A stretch of DNA of 64,000 nucleotides from Actinomycetospora corticicola. GTDB lineage: Bacteria > Actinomycetota > Actinomycetes > Mycobacteriales > Pseudonocardiaceae. Within the stretch, counting starts at the first letter, position 1; each line of letters opens with the position of its first letter. Shown here one piece after another: positions 16,255-24,098 of the stretch. Location of the stretch: contig NZ_JACCBN010000001.1 in the NCBI RefSeq assembly GCF_013409505.1, positions 1,116,001-1,180,000 of the forward strand, written 5' to 3'. Under the pieces are notes generated by a model. That model saw only the letters and a program-made list of their open reading frames with translations, searched no databases and was not told the origin of the DNA. The translations under genes were made by a program, and so were the position numbers.

Positions 16255-17952
16255 ATGAGTGATCCGCAGCGTGCCGTGCGCGAGCTGGCCGACGACCACG
16301 TCCGCCGCCTCGCCGCCCTCGACCCGATCCTGGCCGGCGATCTCGGGTGGAACGACCACCTCGACGAGCTCCCCGACCTCTCGCCCGACGGCATCGCCGC
16401 CGGCGACGACGTCCGTCGGGACACCCTCGCGCGGCTCGCGGCGCTGCCGGAGCCGACCGACGCCGACGAGCGGCGGTGCGCGCGCCTGCTCGTCGAGCGG
16501 CTCTCCGCCGAGCTCGACCACAGCGCCACCGGCGAGCCGCTGCGCGCGGTCCAGGAGCTGTTCGGTCCGCCCGCGGGGCTGCGGGGCGCGTTCACGATGA
16601 TGCCGACGGCGACCGAGGACGACTGGGCGGTGGTCGCCCGCCGGTCCGCGCGGATGCCGGCCGCGTTGGAGGGCTACCGGCGCTCGCTCGAGGAGGGCCG
16701 ACGGCAGGGTCTGTTCGCGGCGCCGCGGCAGGTGCGGCGGGTGGCGGCCCAGCTCCGGGCCTGGCTCGACGACGACGGCGGGCGCGGCTGGTTCTCGGCC
16801 TTCGCGCGCGACGCCGAGGTCGGACCCGCCGTCCGGACGGAGCTCGACCGGGGCGCCGCAGCGGCGGCGACGGGCCTCGCCGGGCTGCGGGACTGGCTGC
16901 TCACCGAGTACCTCCCGGCGGCCGAGGGGACTCCGGACGGGGTGGGGGCCGAGCGCTACCGCGTGGCGAGCCGCTACTGGAACGGCGCCGATCTCGACGT
17001 CGACGAGGTGTACGCGTGGGGCTGGTCCGAGTTCCGCCGGCTGCGCGACGAGATGGCGGTCGAGGCCGACCGCGTGCTCCCCGGGGCCGACGCCGCGACC
17101 GCGATGGCCCACCTGGACACCGCGGGCGAGGTGCTCGTCGGCGGCGAGGCCACCGTGGCGCGCCTGCAGGAGCTGATGGACGCGACGATCGCCGCGCTGG
17201 ACGGGACGCAGTTCGACCTGTCGGGGCCGATCCGCACGGTGGAGGCCCGCCTGGCGCCGGTCGGGAGCGCCGCGGCGCCGTACTACACGCCGCCGTCGAT
17301 GGACTTCGCGCGCCCGGGACGGACGTGGCTCCCGGCGTCGTCCGACGACCGCTACCCGACGTGGGGGCTGTACTCGACCTGGTACCACGAGGGGGTCCCG
17401 GGCCACCACCTGCAGCTCGCTTCGTGGCCGCTGCACGCCGAGCGGCTGTCGCTGTTCCAGACCTCGGTGGTCGGGATGGTGAGCGCGAACGTCGAGGGCT
17501 GGGCGCTCTACGCGGAACGGCTCATGGACGAGCTCGGGTTCCACACCGACCCGGGCTCGCGGCTGGGCTACCTCGACGCGCAGATGCTGCGGGCGATCCG
17601 CGTGATCATCGACCTCGGGATGCACCTGTCGCTCCCGATCCCGGACGACGCACCGGTCGGCGCGGGGGAGCGGTGGACCCCGGAGCTGGCCCGGGAGTTC
17701 TTCGGACGGCACAGCGGGCGGAGCGCGGAGATGCTCGACTCCGAGCTCATCCGCTACCTGGGCGGGCCGGGCCAGGCGATCGGCTACAAGCTCGGCGAGC
17801 GGGCCTGGCTGGCGGGCCGCGACGCGGCGCAGCGGCGTGCCGGCGCGGACTTCGATCTCCGCGCGTGGCACGCCGCCGCGTTGGCCCAGGGGTCGCTGGG
17901 GCTGGACGACCTGGTGCGAGAACTCGCAGGTGAGCACTCAGGGGGCCTATAG
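16255..17952 (+). CDS. DUF885 family protein (probable metallopeptidase-like)
   Basis: A 565-residue protein. It has the family motif YHEGVPGHHLQLA (about 380), which carries the putative zinc-ligand histidines, and upstream a conserved TPPSMDFARPGRTWL. Later parts include EGWALYAERLMDELG, YLDAQMLRAIRVIIDLG and PGQAIGYKLGE, all standard for DUF885. These bacterial proteins are thought to be zinc peptidases, but substrates are mostly unknown. There is no signal peptide, so it is cytoplasmic. It is divergent from the E1-like gene with about 55 bp between starts. The last residues (GEHSGGL) and the TAG stop are encoded by the palindrome at 17928-17971, so the C terminus may have been altered by the repeat. 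Confidence 0.85.
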   Translation: MSDPQRAVRELADDHVRRLAALDPILAGDLGWNDHLDELPDLSPDGIAAGDDVRRDTLARLAALPEPTDADERRCARLLVERLSAELDHSATGEPLRAVQELFGPPAGLRGAFTMMPTATEDDWAVVARRSARMPAALEGYRRSLEEGRRQGLFAAPRQVRRVAAQLRAWLDDDGGRGWFSAFARDAEVGPAVRTELDRGAAAAATGLAGLRDWLLTEYLPAAEGTPDGVGAERYRVASRYWNGADLDVDEVYAWGWSEFRRLRDEMAVEADRVLPGADAATAMAHLDTAGEVLVGGEATVARLQELMDATIAALDGTQFDLSGPIRTVEARLAPVGSAAAPYYTPPSMDFARPGRTWLPASSDDRYPTWGLYSTWYHEGVPGHHLQLASWPLHAERLSLFQTSVVGMVSANVEGWALYAERLMDELGFHTDPGSRLGYLDAQMLRAIRVIIDLGMHLSLPIPDDAPVGAGERWTPELAREFFGRHSGRSAEMLDSELIRYLGGPGQAIGYKLGERAWLAGRDAAQRRAGADFDLRAWHAAALAQGSLGLDDLVRELAGEHSGGL

Positions 17953-17971
17953 GCCCCCGTAGTGCTCACCT
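17928..17971. repeat. Family-1 palindrome (GGGGGCCTATAGGCCCCC core)
   Basis: Outer arms AGGTGAGCACT and AGTGCTCACCT and an inner GGGGGCCTATAGGCCCCC core. It lies between two convergent genes and overlaps the DUF885 stop codon. It is a likely bidirectional terminator as well as a member of the dispersed family. Confidence 0.8.
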
Positions 17972-17985
17972 GCGCGAAGCGCACA

Positions 17986-19128
17986 TCAGTGGCGCAGACC
18001 CGCCTCACGCATGAGCGGCATGACCTGCTCGCCGAACTGGTCGATCTCCTCGTTGTAGTCGAGGAAGCCCATGATCATGCCCTCCATGCCGTGGTCGGAG
18101 AGCTGCTGGAACCCCTCCACGACCTGCTCGGGCGTGCCGACCAGCGGCTGTCCGGCCCAGCCGGCGATGAAGCGCTCCTGGAACTTCTCGATCTGCTCGT
18201 TGAACGACTGCGACTCCATGCCGATGATCGACATGAGGTTGCGGGCGCCCGGCCAGTCACCCTCGTCGATGATGCGCTGGTGGTCGCGCTTGGCCTCGGC
18301 CTCGGTGTCGCGGCAGACGATCAGGCCGTAGGTCATGGTGGAGATCGTCCGCTGGTACTCCTCGCGGGCCTTGCGCTTGATCTCCTTCGTGTAGTCGGCC
18401 ATCTTCTCCATGTCGAGCGAGGCGAAGTTGATGTCGACGTACTTCGCGGAGAAGTCGGTGCCCGACGCCGAGTTGCCGGCGTTGATGAGCACCGGACGCG
18501 GGTCCTGGACCGGCTTGGGCTCGGACTCCAGGTTCTTGGCCTGGAAGTACGTGCCGTCGAAGTCGAACTCGCCCTCGGCGGTCCACAGTCGCTCGACGAG
18601 CTCGAGCCACTCCCCGCCGTAGACGTAGCGCTCGTCGTGCTCGAGCTGCTTCGGGTTGAACATCCCCATCTCGGGCGTGAACCAGCCCATCACCAGGTTC
18701 ATCCCGAACCGGCCCTGCGCGATGTGGTCGTTGGTGACGGCCATGTTCGCGGCGACCACGGGGTGCACGGTCGGGATGTGGGTGGTGGTGAAGACGGTGA
18801 TCTGCTCGGTCGCCTCGGCGATGCCGGCGGCCCAGGTGAACGTCTCGAAGTTGGTGCCGTTGAAGTTGACGTTGCCGCCGAAGCCCTTCCATCGCGCGAC
18901 CGGGACCATCGCCTCCATGCCGAGCCGGTCGGCCTTCTGCGCGATCGACTTCGTGTGGTCCCAGGTGATCTCGTAGGTGGTCGGGGCGTCGGTCATGCAC
19001 AGACCGCCCGAGCAGTTCGAGCCGAACAGTCCGAGCTTCATCTTCTGGTCGTTGAAGATCGACGGCCCGGTGCGCGGGTGCTCCAGGGGCAGCGTCTGCT
19101 CGCGGCCGTGCGTGATCGTCTGGACCAT
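17986..19128 (-). CDS. RutA-like LLM-class flavin-dependent monooxygenase
   Basis: A 380-residue bacterial luciferase-like protein. It shares with RutA the segments ARWKGFGGNVNF, NFETFTWAAGIAEAT, GRFGMNLVMGWFTPE and LINAGNSASGTDFSAKYVD. RutA-type enzymes use a flavin-N5-oxide to open a pyrimidine ring; the related pyridine monooxygenase PyrA also belongs here. The ATG at 19128 has GGAGG nine bases upstream; a TTG nine bases earlier is less likely. It needs reduced FMN from a separate reductase, and one is encoded at 21334. The AraC gene downstream on the map is transcribed in the same direction. The substrate cannot be named; an N-heterocycle or amide is the best guess. Confidence 0.85.
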   Translation of the reverse strand: MVQTITHGREQTLPLEHPRTGPSIFNDQKMKLGLFGSNCSGGLCMTDAPTTYEITWDHTKSIAQKADRLGMEAMVPVARWKGFGGNVNFNGTNFETFTWAAGIAEATEQITVFTTTHIPTVHPVVAANMAVTNDHIAQGRFGMNLVMGWFTPEMGMFNPKQLEHDERYVYGGEWLELVERLWTAEGEFDFDGTYFQAKNLESEPKPVQDPRPVLINAGNSASGTDFSAKYVDINFASLDMEKMADYTKEIKRKAREEYQRTISTMTYGLIVCRDTEAEAKRDHQRIIDEGDWPGARNLMSIIGMESQSFNEQIEKFQERFIAGWAGQPLVGTPEQVVEGFQQLSDHGMEGMIMGFLDYNEEIDQFGEQVMPLMREAGLRH

Positions 19129-19240
19129 GGGTGGCAACCTCCAGCGGCGTCCTCGGTGACTGCGATCACGCTAGGAAATCGCGCCCCGCTGATCCATCCG
19201 GTTGACGCAGCCGGGCATCCGAAGTGCGCAGCGCCCGACG

Positions 19241-20254
19241 TCAGGAACGCAGGGTCTGCGACGGCAGGCGCCCGTACTTGGCGCGGTACTGCTCGGAGAA
19301 GCGCCCCTGGTGCAGGAAGCCCCACGCGGCGGCCAGCTCGGTGACCGAGCTGTCGGCCGGGTTCGCGGTGACCAGGTCGGCGTGCGCCCCCGCCAGGCGG
19401 ACGTCGCGGACGTACTCGCTCGGCGTCATCCCCACGTGCCGGGCGAAGGTCACCTGCAGCGTGCGGGTGGAGACGCCCATGCGCTTCGCGAGCTGCGGGA
19501 TGCTGAACGGCTCCGCGGCGTGCGCGTCGATGAACTCGAGGGTCTGCCGCACGATCGCCGGCCGCTCCTCCACGCGGGGCGCGAGCAGTTCGTTCGTGTA
19601 CTGGTGCCCGACGCCGTGGAGCAGGGCGGTCATCACGTAGGTCTCGAGCTGGGCGCGCGCCAGCGGGGCGGTGGCGATCCCGCCGGGCCGGTCGAGCTCG
19701 GTCTGCAGGAAGCGCACCGCGCTCATCAGCGCCGCCCCGGGCCCCGCCGTCAGGTCCATCGAGACGTCGAAGTCGAGCGCGTCGTGGATCGGGTGGCCGA
19801 GCAGCCCGCCCAGGTGCTCCTCGAGCGGGCCGCGGGGGAACTTCATCGCGAACTGCGTCGCCTCCGGGGTCCAGGTGACCGTGGAGTCCTCGGTCGGCAG
19901 CAGGACCGCGCCGCTGCGCCCGCCCTCGGTCACCGCCCGCTCCCGCCCCCGACGACGGGTCACCTCGGTGCGCCCGGAGAGGGTGAGGTTGACGTGGTAG
20001 CAGTGCTCGAGGGGCGGGAGGTCGAGCGACGCGTCCGCGCCGTAGACCAGGTAGCCGAGCGTCAGGCGTTCCGAGGCGACGCTGTTCAGCCGCGCGTCGA
20101 GCGGGCGCCCGCCCAGCGAGTCGAGCTCGTGCGGGACGTAGACCTCGGTGACGACGTGCCGCGCCTCGTCGACGTCGTCGGTGTTCATCACCGCGTGCGC
20201 CGCCAGGGGTTCGTCGGTCGGAGCGCTCACCTGCACGACCCCTTGCTCGGTCAC
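19241..20254 (-). CDS. AraC-family transcriptional regulator
   Basis: A 337-residue protein. An N-terminal AraC-binding-like domain (about 30-200) is followed by a C-terminal double helix-turn-helix (about 235-335) with SIPQLAKRMGVSTRTLQVTFARHVGMTP and ELAAAWGFLHQGRFSEQYRAKYG split over the two HTH units. It lies 112 bp upstream of the monooxygenase gene on the same strand and is divergent from the GntR gene at 20425. It probably activates the monooxygenase and perhaps the flavin reductase operon in response to substrate. Confidence 0.88.
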   Translation of the reverse strand: MTEQGVVQVSAPTDEPLAAHAVMNTDDVDEARHVVTEVYVPHELDSLGGRPLDARLNSVASERLTLGYLVYGADASLDLPPLEHCYHVNLTLSGRTEVTRRRGRERAVTEGGRSGAVLLPTEDSTVTWTPEATQFAMKFPRGPLEEHLGGLLGHPIHDALDFDVSMDLTAGPGAALMSAVRFLQTELDRPGGIATAPLARAQLETYVMTALLHGVGHQYTNELLAPRVEERPAIVRQTLEFIDAHAAEPFSIPQLAKRMGVSTRTLQVTFARHVGMTPSEYVRDVRLAGAHADLVTANPADSSVTELAAAWGFLHQGRFSEQYRAKYGRLPSQTLRS

Positions 20255-20284
20255 GTCATCGTGTGGTGGGGCTCACGGTCGCAC

Positions 20285-20349
20285 GCATACGATCCGTCCG
20301 CAAGGCGATGGGGGACGGGGTTGGAACCGCCCGACCGCATACGATCCGT
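20285..20349. promoter_or_regulatory. Direct repeats GCATACGATCCGT in the AraC/GntR divergent promoter region
   Basis: The 13-mer GCATACGATCCGT occurs at 20285-20297 and 20337-20349, 52 bp (about five helical turns) apart. Both lie between the divergent regulator genes. Each also contains TACGAT, which fits a -10 hexamer. AraC-type activators bind direct repeats, so these may be sites of the AraC or GntR protein. Confidence 0.55.
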
Positions 20350-20424
20350 GCACCCGCCGCGTGGAGCACACCGCGAGGACCGGGCGCCGGAACGTCGTCC
20401 GTCCGTCGTCAGGAGTGTCCCTCG

Positions 20425-21117
20425 ATGTCCTCCACCGTCTCGCAGGACGGGGCCCGCACGCAGGCCTACCGCCGCATCCGTTCCGACATCGCCGCCGGCG
20501 CCCTCGTGCCCGGCTCCTGGGTGCGCGAGGGTCCGCTCGCCGACACCCTCGGAGTGAGCCGCACGCCCGTGCGCGAGGCCCTCAACGCGCTCGCCGCCGA
20601 GGGTCTGGTGGAGATCGTCCGCCACCGCGGGGCCCGGGTCAGCTCCTGGACCCGACGCGACGTCGACGAGGTCTACTCGCTGCGGGCCCTCCTCGAGGGG
20701 GAGGGGGCGCGACTCGCCGCCGAGCGCGCCGACGCGTCGGTGATCGCCACCCTCCGCGAGCACGACCGGGCCTTCGCCGCGGCGGCCGCGGAGCTGTCCG
20801 AGCTGCGTGCCGCCGGTCACGACGAGGCGGCCGCCGTGGCGCGCGCGGTCGAGGCGAACGGCGCGCTACATCGGGAGGTGATGGCCGCCGCCGACAGTCC
20901 GCGCCTGGCCTCGCTGCTCGCGTCGGTCTCGTCGACCCCGCTGGTGGCGCTCGCCTTCGGCCACTACGCCGACGCCGACCTCGCCCGCAGCGTCGCGGGC
21001 CACCACGACCTCGTCCTCGGCATCTCCCACCGCGACGCCGCCCTGGCCGAGTCGGCGATGCGTTCGCACATCCTCGGCGCCCGCCACGCCGCCGCCCGGA
21101 GCGCGACCGACGCCTGA
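20425..21117 (+). CDS. GntR-family (FadR-like) transcriptional regulator
   Basis: A 230-residue protein. The winged helix is at about 10-75 (AYRRIRSDIAAGALVPGSWV, LGVSRTPVREALNALAAEG) and an FCD-type all-helical ligand domain follows, with residues that fit the metal-binding pattern (EANGALHREVM, then HHDLVLGIS and SHILGARHAAA). The ATG at 20425 has AGGAG nine bases upstream. It is divergent from the AraC gene and lies 216 bp before the flavin reductase. It probably represses the reductase-RibB-aldehyde dehydrogenase operon until a small acid is present. Confidence 0.88.
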   Translation: MSSTVSQDGARTQAYRRIRSDIAAGALVPGSWVREGPLADTLGVSRTPVREALNALAAEGLVEIVRHRGARVSSWTRRDVDEVYSLRALLEGEGARLAAERADASVIATLREHDRAFAAAAAELSELRAAGHDEAAAVARAVEANGALHREVMAAADSPRLASLLASVSSTPLVALAFGHYADADLARSVAGHHDLVLGISHRDAALAESAMRSHILGARHAAARSATDA

Positions 21118-21157
21118 TTCCCGACGCCGGGTCCGGGTGCGTCCGCCGTCCGACGAT

Positions 21158-21203
21158 GCGGCTCTCCTCCCGCTGGACGACCGCAACGACGCGTCGCAGT
21201 CAC
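21158..21203 (-). repeat. 46-bp repeat, family 3, copy e
   Basis: In reverse orientation relative to copies a-c. It is the most diverged copy: the hairpin at its start reads GCGGCTCTCCTCCCGC and the core CTGGACGACCGCAACGACG is recognisable. It lies between the GntR gene and the flavin reductase. Confidence 0.6.
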
Positions 21204-21333
21204 AGGGGGGCGGGTTCCCCCTGCGCGAATCGGCTGACCCCGTGCGCGAGACGGATGGGGGCCGGAGGTGCAGGACGCCTACGTTCTCGGGGTACTCGCC
21301 ACCCGTGAGCTGTCCGCACCCGGAGGTCGACCG

Positions 21334-21873
21334 GTGACCGTCTCCCTGCTCGGTCTCGTCGGATCGCCCAACGCCGGGGGCCGCAGCTCCACGGCGCTGC
21401 AGGCGTTCCTCGACGCCACGGGCGCGCCGAGCACGGTGGTCGAGCTCGGACGGGCCCCGGATCCGGAGGACCTGCAGCGGGCGGTCGAGGCCGCCGACGG
21501 CGTCGTGTTCGCCACCCCGACCTACCGGGCCCGGTCGTCCGGCCTGATCAAGGCGTTCCTCGAGAACACCCAGCGTGGGGCCGCCGGCGAGCAGCGGGCC
21601 CCGCTGCGCGGCAAGGCCACCGCGATCCTGCACACGGGGAACGCCACCGAGCACTTCCTCGCGGTCGACGACCTGCGCTCGATCCTCGCCGGGTTCTTCG
21701 CCGCCCAGGTGCTCTCGCCCGGACTCTTCCTCAGCGGCGACCACTTCGACCCCGACGGCGGGCTGGCCGCCGGGTCCCTCGACCTCGTCGCCGCCCACGG
21801 GCGCGCGTTCGGGGAGTTCACGGCGGCGGTGCGCGGCGCGCCCGCCGTCACCGCGCTCGCCCCGCTGCTCTAG
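21334..21873 (+). CDS. NAD(P)H-dependent FMN reductase
   Basis: A 179-residue flavodoxin-fold reductase of the SsuE/MsuE type. The phosphate-binding loop reads GSPNAGGRSSTAL, followed by ADGVVFATPTYRARSSGLIKAF split across the FMN site, then LRGKATAILHTGN. The GTG at 21334 has GGAGG eight bases upstream and fits the fold better than the upstream in-frame start at 21268. It should supply reduced FMN to the RutA-like monooxygenase at 17986. It is the first gene of a three-gene operon with the RibB homologue and aldehyde dehydrogenase. Confidence 0.85.
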   Translation: MTVSLLGLVGSPNAGGRSSTALQAFLDATGAPSTVVELGRAPDPEDLQRAVEAADGVVFATPTYRARSSGLIKAFLENTQRGAAGEQRAPLRGKATAILHTGNATEHFLAVDDLRSILAGFFAAQVLSPGLFLSGDHFDPDGGLAAGSLDLVAAHGRAFGEFTAAVRGAPAVTALAPLL

Positions 21874-21903
21874 CCCCGCACCCGCCGTCGAGAAGGAGGA
21901 GAA

Positions 21904-22485
21904 GTGACCCTCGCCGTCGCCCCGGCTCTCGACCTCGTCGAGCACGCCGTCGACGAGATCGGCCGTGGCCGACCCGTCGTCGTGCACGGAGGCACGCAGG
22001 GCGCCGTGCTGGTGGCCGCGGCCGCCGGGATCGAGCCCGCCACGGTGGCGTTCCTGGTGCGCTACGGCAGCGGGTTCCTCGAGGCGGCCGCCCCGGAGTC
22101 GCTGCTCACCGCGCTGGAGCTCCCGCCGGCGCACGGGCGCAGTGCCCGCACCGTGCCCTTCGACGCCGCGAGCGAGGTGAGCACCGGCATCAGCGCCACC
22201 GACCGTGCACGCACCCTGGCACTCCTCGCCGACCCCGGCACCCGATCCGACGACCTCACCCGCCCCGGGCACGTCGTCGCCACCGCCGTCCGCCCGGGCG
22301 GGGCCGACACGGCGGAGGTCGCGTCGGCGCTCGCCGAGCTGGCCGGGCTCGGCCCGGTCGCGGTGCTCTGCACGATGCTCGACGAGGAGTCGGGCGAGCT
22401 GCTCGACGCCGTGACCGCCGGGGCCTTCGCGCGCGTGGAGGGCCTGGCGGACCTCGCCGTCTCCGATCTGATCACGAGGAAGTGA
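21904..22485 (+). CDS. Degenerate RibB (3,4-dihydroxy-2-butanone 4-phosphate synthase) homologue
   Basis: A 193-residue protein with the RibB fold signature: AFLVRYGSGFLEAA, LELPPAHGRSA, STGISATDRARTLALLADP, RPGHVVAT and AGLGPVAVLCTMLDEESGE. The catalytic acidic loop of RibB (DDEDRENEGD in E. coli) is replaced here by VHGGTQGA. The HTEA histidine is also lost. Synthase activity is therefore doubtful. The GTG at 21904 follows GAGAAGGAGGAGAA. It ends in a 4-bp overlap with the aldehyde dehydrogenase start, so translation is coupled. It may bind a flavin precursor, channel flavin to the monooxygenase or have gained a new activity. Confidence 0.8.
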   Translation: MTLAVAPALDLVEHAVDEIGRGRPVVVHGGTQGAVLVAAAAGIEPATVAFLVRYGSGFLEAAAPESLLTALELPPAHGRSARTVPFDAASEVSTGISATDRARTLALLADPGTRSDDLTRPGHVVATAVRPGGADTAEVASALAELAGLGPVAVLCTMLDEESGELLDAVTAGAFARVEGLADLAVSDLITRK

Positions 22486-23954
22486 GCCTGATGGAACAGT
22501 TCAGCATGCTGATCGGCGGCCGATCGGTCGACGCGATCTCCGGGAAGACCTTCGAGTCGCAGAACCCCTACACCGGGGAGAACTGGGCGACCATCCCCGA
22601 CGGCGGGCCGGAGGACGTCGACGCGGCCGTCGCCGCAGCGCGGTCCGCGTTCGAGGGCGAGTGGGGCGCGATGACGGGCTTCGCCCGCGCCGCCTGCCTG
22701 CGCCGCCTCGGCGACCTCATCGGGCAGGACGCCGAGCGGCTCGCGAAGCTCGAGGTGAACGACTCGGGCAAGCTCTACCGCGAGATGCTCGGGCAGCTCA
22801 ACGGGCTCGGCGGCTGGTACCACTACTTCGCGGGTCTCGCGGACAAGATCGAGGGCGCGCAGATCCCCTCGCCGAACCCGAACTACCTCGTCTACACCCG
22901 GCGCGAGCCGATCGGCGTGGTCGCCGCGATCACGCCGTGGAACTCGCCGCTGCTGCTCATGACCTTCAAGCTCGCGCCGCTGCTGGCGGCCGGCTGCACC
23001 GTCGTGATCAAGCCGAGCGAGCACGCGCCGGCCTCCACGCTGGGCTTCGCCGAGCTGATCGAGAAGGCGGGCTTCCCCGCGGGGACCGTCAACGTCGTCA
23101 CCGGCCTGAGCCGCGAGACCGGCGCCCACCTGGCGGGGCACCCCGGCGTCGACAAGGTCGCGTTCACCGGCTCCACCGCGACCGGCAAGCACGTCGGCCA
23201 GGCCGCGATGGAGAACCTCAACCCGGTCACCCTGGAGCTCGGCGGCAAGTCGCCGCAGGTGGTCTTCGCCGACGCCGACCTGCAGGCCGCCGCGAACGGG
23301 CTGGTCGCGGGCGTGTTCGCCGCGACCGGGCAGACCTGCATGGCCGGCTCGCGGCTGATCGTGCACGCCGACGTCCACGACGAGCTCGTCCGTCTCGTCG
23401 CCGAGCGCGCCGCGTCGATCAAGCTCGGCAACCCGATGGACGCCGAGACCGAGATGGGCCCGGTCGCCAACCAGCCGCAGTACGAGAAGGTGCTGGGCTA
23501 CCTCGACAAGGCCCGCGAGGAGGGCGCCACGATCGCCTACGGCGGCGTGGCCGAGGAGTCGCTGGGCAGCTACTTCGTCCAGCCCACGGTGCTCTCGGTG
23601 AAGCCCACCGACACCGTGTACCGCGAGGAGGTCTTCGGGCCGGTGCTCTCGGCGGTCACGTTCACCGACGAGGACGAGGCGATCAAGCTCGCCAACGACA
23701 CGCCCTACGGGCTCGCGGGCGCCGTGTGGACCAAGGACATCCACCGCGGCCACCGGATCGCCGGGAAGATCCGGGCCGGCACGGTGTGGATCAACGCCTA
23801 CCGCGCGATCGCGCCGAGCGTCCCCTTCGGCGGGTTCAAGCAGTCCGGTCTCGGCCGGGAGAACGGCCTGAACGGGATCGACGCCTACCTCGAGACGAAG
23901 GCGGTGTGGGTCGAGCTGACCGGCGGCACGCGGGACCCGTTCACGCTGGGCTAG
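22482..23954 (+). CDS. Aldehyde dehydrogenase (NAD(P)+)
   Basis: A 490-residue ALDH-superfamily enzyme: ITPWNSPLLL, KPSEHAPAS, FTGSTATGKHV, LELGGKSPQ with general-base Glu, catalytic Cys in TGQTCMAGSRL, and EEVFGPVLS. It starts at GTG 22482, overlapping the RibB-like stop by 4 bp. An ATG at 22491 is an alternative. In the pyridine pathway of Arthrobacter an enzyme of this class oxidises the ring-opened aldehyde made by a RutA-like monooxygenase. The neighbourhood here allows a similar role, but that is inference. Confidence 0.9.
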   Translation: MSLMEQFSMLIGGRSVDAISGKTFESQNPYTGENWATIPDGGPEDVDAAVAAARSAFEGEWGAMTGFARAACLRRLGDLIGQDAERLAKLEVNDSGKLYREMLGQLNGLGGWYHYFAGLADKIEGAQIPSPNPNYLVYTRREPIGVVAAITPWNSPLLLMTFKLAPLLAAGCTVVIKPSEHAPASTLGFAELIEKAGFPAGTVNVVTGLSRETGAHLAGHPGVDKVAFTGSTATGKHVGQAAMENLNPVTLELGGKSPQVVFADADLQAAANGLVAGVFAATGQTCMAGSRLIVHADVHDELVRLVAERAASIKLGNPMDAETEMGPVANQPQYEKVLGYLDKAREEGATIAYGGVAEESLGSYFVQPTVLSVKPTDTVYREEVFGPVLSAVTFTDEDEAIKLANDTPYGLAGAVWTKDIHRGHRIAGKIRAGTVWINAYRAIAPSVPFGGFKQSGLGRENGLNGIDAYLETKAVWVELTGGTRDPFTLG

Positions 23955-23964
23955 GTGCCTGCGG

Positions 23965-23990
23965 CCCGTGAGTACTTTTCCGTGCCGGGG
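23965..23990 (+). repeat. Left half of a palindrome split by IS element B
   Basis: The 20-bp arm 23965-23984 starts CCCGTGAGTACTTTT and is followed by CCGGGG. The partner arm lies at 25590-25609. The arms pair with one mismatch. The stem sequence differs from families 1 and 2, so this is a fourth palindrome type, seen only here. Confidence 0.75.
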
Positions 23991-24062
23991 AGCCTGTCGA
24001 ACTTTGTAGTTCGATGACTGCCCCGCGGTAGGTGATTCCTGACGGCGGGTTGCTGATGGCGG

Positions 24063-24091
24063 GGTGGCGGCGCCCGGAGGGCGCCGCCACC
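24063..24091. terminator. Perfect hairpin after transposase B
   Basis: Two 13-bp arms (GGTGGCGGCGCCC and its complement) with a 3-base loop, 8 bp beyond the transposase stop on the minus strand. A strong intrinsic hairpin without an obvious T tract, as is usual in actinomycetes. Confidence 0.7.
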
Positions 24092-24098
24092 CAGCGGT

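Noticed and set aside
23997-24014. TCGAACTTTGTAGTTCGA considered as a LexA box
   Set aside because: The half-sites are separated by six bases and not four, and the sequence is part of the terminal repeat of IS element B.
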